Source of the DNA: Pratylenchus scribneri
Taxonomy: Eukaryota; Nematoda; Chromadorea; Rhabditida; Pratylenchidae
NCBI GenBank assembly: GCA_030063045.1
Contig: JAQSEB010000116.1
Location: forward strand, 372,001-436,000
Reading direction: 5' to 3'
Length of the DNA: 64,000 nucleotides
Below, one piece after another: positions 57,901 through 64,000 of the stretch. A model generated the notes under the pieces. That model saw only the letters and a program-made list of their open reading frames with translations, did no database searches and was not told the DNA's origin. How positions within the stretch are numbered: the first letter of the stretch is position 1; each line of letters begins with the position of its first letter. The position numbers and the translations under genes were made by a program.

Positions 57901-59416
57901 AATTTTTTATTCCTTAAAATTTTATTTTTTAAAATTGTTTTCGAAATTTTTTATTTCTTAAAATTTTATTTTTTAATCGAATTTTAAAATTGGAAATGAT
58001 TGCATTTTCAGAGAATTGAGAGAGGGGCAAACGCGTGATTTGAAGAATTATAAAGGGAACAGGCAATTATAATTTGGAAATGTGGAGAATGGTTAAACTT
58101 ATGATTGACACTAATTGGCCCCTTTTTATGTGGCCACAAATCAGAAAGGCCAAAGAAGAACCTTGATCCCTTATTATTAAATATTTTCGCTTTTTTGGAA
58201 TGGAATTATACTTCTTCATTAAACCCATGAAGGATAGCTAATTTTAGATGGCCATAAACCAGCAGAATGGCCAAAAAAAAGGGAATCTTTGAGCCCTTAT
58301 TATTAAATATATATTTTCTATTTTTTGCAATGGAATTGTATCCAGACTTTGAACCCATTATACATAAAGAACAACGATAGCTTTAAAAGAATGAAATAGG
58401 GTGGAATGCCTACAAAATTATGAGCCCCCAAGTTAGTGCCAGCCGCCGATATGATGTGGGGGAAATAAAAAGAGGGAGGCAAAAAAGTTGGTACCGGTGA
58501 AAAAGAATGAATGGAAAATGCAATTAATTGGCCCATTTTATTTTATTATTTGCCGGTGCCCTTCAATTTCATTAAACATTCACCGCTTTCTGCTGCTGTT
58601 CCTCCTCCTTTCGATGCAACCATTCGGCCAGACATTTGCCCGCCGTTTGTGTGCCTTTGGCCCCTCCTTCTCGTGCCGTTGTTGTTCCCTTTCGTCGGCC
58701 CTCATTGTTTTGTTGCCCATTTTTGTTGTTGTTGCCAATCAACTTTTCGCATTCCTTTTGAAGGGCAGCGGCCGTAACGGGCAGCCCATTTTGGAGTAGA
58801 AACTGAAAATGCCGAAAAAGATGGAATTTACAATAATATTGTTAAAAAAAATGAGGAAAATTATGTACCCAAAATAGTCTTTTTGGCCATATAACTTGAT
58901 CCATTAGGTAAGGGATAGGCCTAAAAGAATCCTCCACCTTAATTGTGGCCACTTTTGATGAAACTTTGCCTATTTTCAGTCCATAGGATGCCTTCACCTC
59001 TACAACAATTTTTTATCCCCGTTAGACATTTGCCTCGAAAATTATGGCCTTAAAATCTATTTTATCTACACTTTTGGCCCTATTTCATAATTCTTGATAG
59101 AATTAGCCTAAAAAATATGATCTCAACGTCATTTTGTAGGAGTGGGGCTTCTCTTATTAGTCAGAAAAGGGTTTAAAATTGGAATAATTTGGAAAAGTTT
59201 ATGGCCACAAAATGTTGACTTTTGGCACGCGAAATTTTCAGCAATTTAATGATTTTTCCCTACAAATTAACACCCATAATATCTTTCCATTTTGGAATAT
59301 ATAAACATTTTGAATATATAAATTATTCTAAAAAATGAGCACACCTGATTGACCATTCGGACCAATTCAGCTTTGCTTGGCTCTTTTTCTTCCCTTTCTG
59401 CTGATGTTGAATTCAT
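54936..59416 (-). CDS. ARMC9: LisH and armadillo-repeat protein, ARMC9-like
   Basis: In animals ARMC9 acts at the ciliary basal body (Joubert-syndrome module). The start at 59416 gives MNSTSAEREEKEPSKAEL; the LisH motif is built across an intron as LVRMVNQ + FLLQNGLPVTAAALQKECEK (58790). A low-complexity middle follows (Gln/Asn and Ser/Pro-rich, 57680-57870 and 56990-57245). The armadillo-like part reads DLASVGQTLQRAGSSTASGR, EALLVQAIRHVRVH-type, DGEANLRIFATKDLLQLRNR, AFASFRAGRDYLLSVGQSRQ, MLEWLALQLVQPKLSAAMLE and FGTALLHNLAVN. The final exon VLNNICAILFILFGHTRIRQ + SARERGDLE resembles the ARMC9 C-terminal VRxYINGxLYxLL...IRxEA pattern. Stop TAG at 54936. Introns carry a MITE B (55400-55680) and a MITE A (57322-57641). 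Family call rests on the LisH-ARM order and the C-terminal block. Confidence 0.68.
55400..55680 (+). mobile_element. MITE family B copy in the ARMC9-like gene
   Basis: TTATGGTTTGGTCAAAATTA, GGGTTTTAAACTGTTTAAAC, CCAATTTTGGTTTAATGG and AACCTAAACCGAAATATTAT in order, same orientation as the 13115 copy. Confidence 0.7.
56200..56720. repeat. Diverged direct duplication (~310-bp spacing) in an intron
   Basis: Two loosely similar stretches (about 56215-56400 and 56535-56720) share TTTAATATTTGAC, CCATCAT, AATCCATGGTAAAT-type and AAAAATGAATG/AAAAATGTTG blocks. Non-coding. Confidence 0.4.
57322..57641. mobile_element. MITE family A copy, the most complete in the window
   Basis: The terminal inverted repeats extend beyond the usual arm: left CTGGGGCTATTCTTTTGGTC, and from the right end inward TTGGGGCCATTCCTTTGGCC. 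Next come CTCAACAAGGA and the AAAGTGGC/GCCACTTTTTAGAGGAC arms. About 320 bp, no ORF. Confidence 0.8.
58125..58375. repeat. Two tandem ~120-bp diverged repeats in an intron
   Basis: Both copies contain GATGGCCATAAACCAG or GTGGCCACAAATCAG, then CCTTATTATTAAATAT and TGGAATTATACTTC or TGGAATTGTATCC. Non-coding. Confidence 0.5.
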
Positions 59417-59541
59417 TTTTGTCTCTGCTAAAAAAGCCGAAAAATGTGAATGCAAATTTTAATTTTGGAAAAATTAAAAAATGGAAGAATATGAAATTAA
59501 ATCGGATAAAATAAAAGTGGTCATTTTAGGAATGCGGGGAA

Positions 59542-60324
59542 TTATATTTGTCGGAAAAGGGAAGGGGAGGGCACACAATTTGTGGCATTTTTCTCATCAG
59601 TCGGCCAATGTTCAAAAATGCTAATCCCCTGCCTGATGTGGCCTCGGGGAAATTAATCCGTGAACGATGGGAAAAAAATGGAATAAATGGAAAAGTGGCG
59701 TCAATCAAAAAATGAATTTATTCAAAAAATTAAATTCTTAATTAAATTTGAATTAAATTAAAACATTTTTTTCAGCCCCCAAATTCATTTGAATCCATCG
59801 GCGGTGCCAGGCCACCCATTTGCCCTTATTCCTTGCCCCTATTTTTGGCCATCATAATCATTCGCATAATAGGAAGGAAGGAAGGCCCAAAGGGGTTACC
59901 TTGGACCCATGGCCCACCGAATTCCCCCCTTTTGTGGTGGTGCCAATGCCCACTTTTTGCCCGAAATGTCCCTTCCATCGGGCACCTTTCCCCCTTCTCC
60001 CATTTTCCAATGCCCCCGTCCCCCGCTTCCATATGGCCATTTGTTGAAGCCGCGCCAGCCTACCGCTGGCCAGGTTTCCATGGACGACCGGTGTGGAAGG
60101 GGCTTTGTAGAAAGTAATAGAAGCAAATAAAAGAGGGAGGGAAAAATTGGGGGAATTTTTATATGTTTTGTTTTGGTTGTGGTTGGACAAATGGGCAAAT
60201 TGATGGTGGTGGAAAGTGGAATGGACATGGCTGTAGCAAATTGGCCAAAAGCAAATAGAAAAAAAAAAAGTAAAAAACAACAAATAAAGACAGGTGGGAA
60301 AAGGCAGGTGAAAAGAAATGGCAA
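59542..60324 (-). CDS. Tentative small gene, possibly secreted
   Basis: First exon 59900-60324: MPFLFTCLFPPVFICC plus a long hydrophobic N-terminus, then a Trp/Gly/Lys-rich stretch (WPAVGWRGFNKWPYGSGGRG, ISGKKWALAPPQKGGIRWAM) ending at a good donor (AAG/gtaacc). Joining to an acceptor at about 59634 gives GISIFEHWPTDEKNATNCV and a stop at 59542. The match of phase and the non-random composition support it, but several frames are open here and I recognise no family. It could also be 3' UTR of the glycosyltransferase or 5' flank of the ARMC9-like gene. Confidence 0.3.
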
Positions 60325-60358
60325 AATGGCTGGACATTTACCCGGAAAATGTGTAAAT

Positions 60359-62545
60359 TTAAAGTGAACATTTTTGTTGATTTTGTCTCATTCTTTTGCC
60401 CTCTTCCATTAGCATTTTTGTCCATTCAATTTGTTTCCTCTGGTCTGAGAATTTGTTGGCAGGTCTATATTGGAAAATTTAATTAAAATTTGTGGGAAAA
60501 TTTTGCCTGAAATGGGCGAATATTGGAGGATAATGGACGGAGGGGATTGGGCCAATACCGCCGAATGTGGCGGCAACTTTCAAATTTGTTGGCATTTCCA
60601 CATTTCGAATATGCGGCGAAATGTCAACAAAAGTTGCATTTGAACCAGTCAAAAGTGCGTGACTCAAATACCAATCATCCATCTGTTTGCGAATTTTTGT
60701 ATAGGAATTTGAATTGTATTTAATATTTGTATTTAAATTAATTATAGAAAAGATTAATGCCGCAAAATGGGAACTATCCAGAAGTTTATTCCGAACTCAT
60801 AAAACCTTAGACTAAATCGATAAATCTTTCACCTCAAGATGCATCATTTGATAATGTTTTAGGTTTAATCAATTCTTACTTAGTTTTGAATTATTAAACC
60901 AAAATTGGCTTAAACCGTTTAAAACCTTTAATTGTTGACCAAACCATAATAAATTATATACCATTCAATGCGTCTTGACCAGCAGTTCTATCCAATTGGA
61001 TATATGTAGGATAACCTCCTTTTTGACGTTATTATGATACTTTTTTTTTGCCTATTTTAATACCATCAAAAAATTGGCACAAACGCACCCAAAGAAATTG
61101 GACTCGGCGAAGATTGGCAGCGGCATTTGCCAACAAATCCCAACTTATCAATAAGCCAAGTCCCTGGCAATAAAGGCCAAGGCCACCTTTCGTTTCAACG
61201 GGGAATTCGTCGGCCGAAAGGAACCATTTTGATTTGGGGTTACGCGAAATTTGGCCTGCGGGGAATGTTCGACAAAGGACCATCCTTTTCGGTTTTGGGC
61301 CAACTCTTTGCACCAATCTGCCCAATGCTGGCCAATTCACCATCAAATCATCGTCCATTTTGAGGAGTAATTTGGGTGGTGGCATTCGGCACATTGAGGC
61401 CCAATTTGTGGAGGACAACCATCCAATCCATGCCCTCGTTTTGTGGGCAATGAGGCGATAGCCTTCGGCCAAATTCGCCAAAACCAACAAATCACCTTCT
61501 CTTTTGGCTTCATTTTCTATTTTGGCCATTAATTCGATGGTGGAATTGGCCGAGGAGAGCACAAAAATGGCAGCAATTTTGTGGAGACGAAATTGGCGCC
61601 GAAGTGATTGCCGATTGGCAAAATGGTTTAAATGGGAATGGACAATGGCAAACAATTGAGAAAATGGGGAATTGGCATTTTGTGTGGGGCAACGGCGATT
61701 TGGTGAAGGGACGCCGCGTGAAAGATGGATATCGAGCCAATTCAAGGGATTTGGTCGAGGCAGAGGGGCAGAAGCCAAGGAATGGAGCTATTGGGGGAGG
61801 GAAAGGGGGAATTCGGAAATTGAATACATCAAGCATCGGTTTTGGTTCATATCTCAACGAGGCTTTTGCCAATTTGAAAAGGCAGTAAATCATATGAAAG
61901 AGCTCAGTTTCTTCTATAAAAATGACCTAGATTTTAATTTTTATTCAACTTCTAAAAATATTTAATAGGATCAGAAATTAGTATTGCTCTATTATTTGAT
62001 GGAAAAATGAATATTTTGGTTTTTGGCTCATAGCTCAACGAGGCTTTTGCCAATTTGAGAAGGAAATATACCATTTGAAAGCGCAATGTACCTTCTTAAA
62101 AGTGGCGTTAAGATTTTATTTAAATTATTACCTATTTAAAAAATTCACTAGAAATCAAGGACTGAGTACCACCCAGCTTATGTTTATTAAAAATTAATCT
62201 TTTCTCCAAAACTTCTGAATAATTATAAAAATTTAATAAAATATTTTGTAGAATAAAATCAGGCCTTTAAATTAATATATCGCCTCCTCAGATTGCAAAG
62301 CCTCGTTGAAATATAAGCCAAAAAACGATACAGATACCCATCTTTTCGCCCATTATTACCTGATAAAGATTGGCCAATTGTTGGCTTGGGCATTGTTGAA
62401 GAGGGGAAATGTTGGTCAATTCCGGAATTGAAGGGCGAAAAAGGCGAAGTAAATAAAAAAAGAAAATGATGAGAAAAACAGCGAAAAATATTTTTGGAAG
62501 CAATTTATGACGAAAGGGATGAAACCGGAAAGAAAAACGGCGCAT
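60359..62545 (-). CDS. GT31-family beta-1,3-glycosyltransferase
   Basis: Type II Golgi enzyme adding galactose or a related sugar in beta-1,3 linkage. Exon 1 (62360-62545) encodes a basic stub and a membrane anchor (KIFFAVFLIIFFFYLLRLF). Exon 2 (61089-61797) has the GT31 blocks: FANRQSLRRQF, IAAIFVLSS, EAKREGDLLVLANLAEGYRL, KTRAWIGW and the metal-binding DDD in LLLKMDDDLMVNWPAL. It also has KSKWFLSADEFPVETKGGLG + LYCQGLGLLIS, the acceptor-side EEYP...YC.G.GY pattern. Exon 3 (60507-60682) starts MDDWYLSHALLTGSNATFVD. A 42-bp intron with a GC donor joins it to exon 4 (60359-60464: PANKFSDQRKQIEWTKMLME). If that intron is not used, the protein stops at 60479. A MITE B copy lies in intron 2. Confidence 0.85.
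60770..61025 (-). mobile_element. MITE family B copy in a GT31 intron
   Basis: AAGATGCATCATTTGATAAT, ATTAAACCAAAATTGGCTTA, TTGACCAAACCATAATAAAT and ATGCGTCTTGACCAGC in family order. Confidence 0.7.
61840..62330. mobile_element. Compound of MITE family A arms in a GT31 intron
   Basis: Two left arms in direct order (about 61843-61920, CATATCTCAACGAGGCTTTT, and 62025-62107, CATAGCTCAACGAGGCTTTT) are followed by a degraded inverted arm (62270-62330). Suggests nested or tandem insertion. Confidence 0.6.
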
Positions 62546-62709
62546 TTCCTTAATAAGGAGGGCAGTCTGAGAATGGATTTGCTGGATTTAGCGTAAGGGG
62601 AATGGGGAGAAGAGAATAGAATAATATGGAAAAACATTTATCATCCACGGAAAATAAAAAAATAATAATTTTGATAATAATTGACGAAAAAACCATTGAA
62701 AATGGCGAA

Positions 62710-62965
62710 AAGATTATAATGGTTCAGTGGTTTATCCTAGACCCCGAAACAATATACCCAAATTGATAGATCCCGATGAGAGGCATCATTTGATTATATT
62801 TTGGTTTGGGTTTAACCTATTCTAAGTTATTTTTGAACCATTAATGGGTTTAAACCGTTTAATACCCTTTAATTGTTAACCAAACCATTACAAATTATAT
62901 ACCATTCAATGCGTCTTGACCAGCTCTATCCAATTTGGTATAAGATTCGGGTATAATAAAACATT
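62710..62965 (-). mobile_element. MITE family B copy between GT31 and WDR54-like genes
   Basis: GCATCATTTGATTATATTTT, TTTTTGAACCATTAATGGG, TTGTTAACCAAACCATTACA and CAATGCGTCTTGACCAGCTC in order. A short deletion removed the central AAACCAATTTTGG segment. Confidence 0.7.
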
Positions 62966-63035
62966 TAATCATTGTAATCATTTCGCCATTTTCATACTAT
63001 CCCTATAATAATTGATATGGCTTAAAAACAAAAAA

Positions 63036-64000
63036 TCATCCAAGCAACATTCCAACATCGCCAAGTGGATTATTGCCACCACCAGCAGAAACATTCACTT
63101 CTTGTCCATCTTTTCCCTCATTTCCGGCCGTTGGATTTTCATTAGGTCGTCGGGTGATTTTGAAGTGGAGCAGTTTGAAATTCTCATAGAAACTGACCAA
63201 ATAGCCACTGCCCCGTGTGTTCGAAAAACAGGCACCAATGATTGGCATATTCTCAAAACGTTGGGCATAGCGGAATTCAATCTAAAGAAATCAGAGGATT
63301 TTTGCCTATGGCATATTCAAAATTCTCCTTCCTTCCTAATTCTAATATAATGTAAAGGCATTGGGATTGGGAGTACTGTCGTAAGAGGGATCTAGGCCGT
63401 TATTCTAGTCATAGTTCAAAAAGAAATAAAAATGACTTATCGAATTTTTTGAATAAGCTACTTTTCCTCAAAGGATTTGAGTTTATACAGTCAAAGATAA
63501 ATAACTAATTTTAATAAAATGAATTTTATAAAAATTTTAAAATCAATCTGAACATGATTCTTTGGGATTTCCAATGTTATAACGTTCTCCTAAATTGGCT
63601 AAAGAACTTTGAGCTAAAAACTAATGGAGGTGCAAAATCGTCCTGTAACATTCCTAATTGTAAAATAACCTGATCCCCTCCAATTCACCTTGTATGCCTC
63701 CGGATTGCGAGAATGTAGTTTCCAAATTCGAATATAGCTGTCCTCACTGGCTGACATCTTTGATATGGAAATTAAGGATTTTTTGGCCCTGATGCTTACA
63801 ATATAAGCGGATTCAGTGGCCACAGCCAATGCAGTGATCTGTCGAGAATGAGCATTGATTTCGGCCAACAATGAGCCACTGAGAATGGAATACACCGAGA
63901 TTTGGCCAAGCAAATTGCCACAAAACACTTGTTTTCGGAGAATGTTCAGCACAGACAATGATTGGCTTCAAATGTTTTGAATGGTGAATTTGGGAATAAA
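63036..64000 (-). CDS. WDR54: WDR54-like WD-repeat protein, 3' part
   Basis: Beta-propeller protein; the start lies beyond the right edge. The exon at about 63795-63945 reads VFCGNLLGQISVYSILSGSL, LAEINAHSRQITALAVATES. A 55-bp intron precedes MSASEDSYIRIWKLHSRNPE (63691-63758), close to the WDR54 pattern SAAEDTFVHIWKLSRNPE. The last exon reads IEFRYAQRFENMPIIGACFS, GSGYLVSFYENFKLLHFKIT and a Gly/Asn-rich tail ending in GDVGMLLG, stop at 63036. The intron at 63285-63690 contains a worn MITE A-like sequence. Confidence 0.72.

Overview
The window looks like nuclear DNA of a nematode, most likely a clade IV plant-parasitic (tylenchomorph) species. Exons encode animal housekeeping proteins plus a receptor guanylyl cyclase of the nematode GCY type. 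Introns are AT-rich, many only 39-60 bp, with some swollen to 1-3 kb by repeats. Gene starts sit just behind AG acceptor-like sites that could take a spliced leader. Two introns are best explained by GC-AG splice sites, a feature I recall as frequent in cyst nematodes (from memory, not checked). No prokaryotic features are present. All gene models are hand-read splices.

Layout. 1-4846 (+): 3' part of BTAF1/Mot1. 4855-7195: a duplicated scrap of the neighbouring UGT 3' end, then a large near-perfect palindrome with tRNA-like sequence in each arm. 7346-14027 (-): UDP-glycosyltransferase, with a 20-copy 151-bp satellite in one intron and a 26-bp minisatellite in another. 14590-21633 (-): receptor guanylyl cyclase with a 24-bp minisatellite in an intron and a degenerate catalytic metal site. 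22892-24486 (+): Ly6-like GPI protein with a 733-bp hAT-type element in its intron. 25098-27888 (+): SLC18B1-like transporter. 28387-28626 (-): small charged ORF. 29255-30790 and 31011-32020 (+): coatomer zeta and a diverged tandem copy. 32133-34191 (-): membrane-anchored papain-family protease. 34646-35531 (-): PEX14.

36060-42072 (+): TBCK, RFC4 and MRPS28, closely packed. 42197-43128: a second 26-bp array. 43685-44554 (+): Cys-rich secreted protein. 44691-50723 (-): RPS29, PUM3 and RMDN, closely packed. 51305-53773 (-): an unresolved multi-exon gene. 54936-59416 (-): ARMC9-like LisH/ARM protein. 59542-60324 (-): a tentative small gene. 60359-62545 (-): GT31 glycosyltransferase. 63036 to the right edge (-): WDR54-like protein.

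The genes do not form one pathway. The two packed clusters (TBCK-RFC4-MRPS28 and RPS29-PUM3-RMDN) may be operons. The unusual content is the repeat layer: three intronic or intergenic tandem arrays whose units each carry a CCGG-centred palindrome, a seven-unit array of tRNA-like modules, a tRNA-bearing palindrome, at least two MITE families, and one hAT-like element with a perfect 8-bp target duplication.
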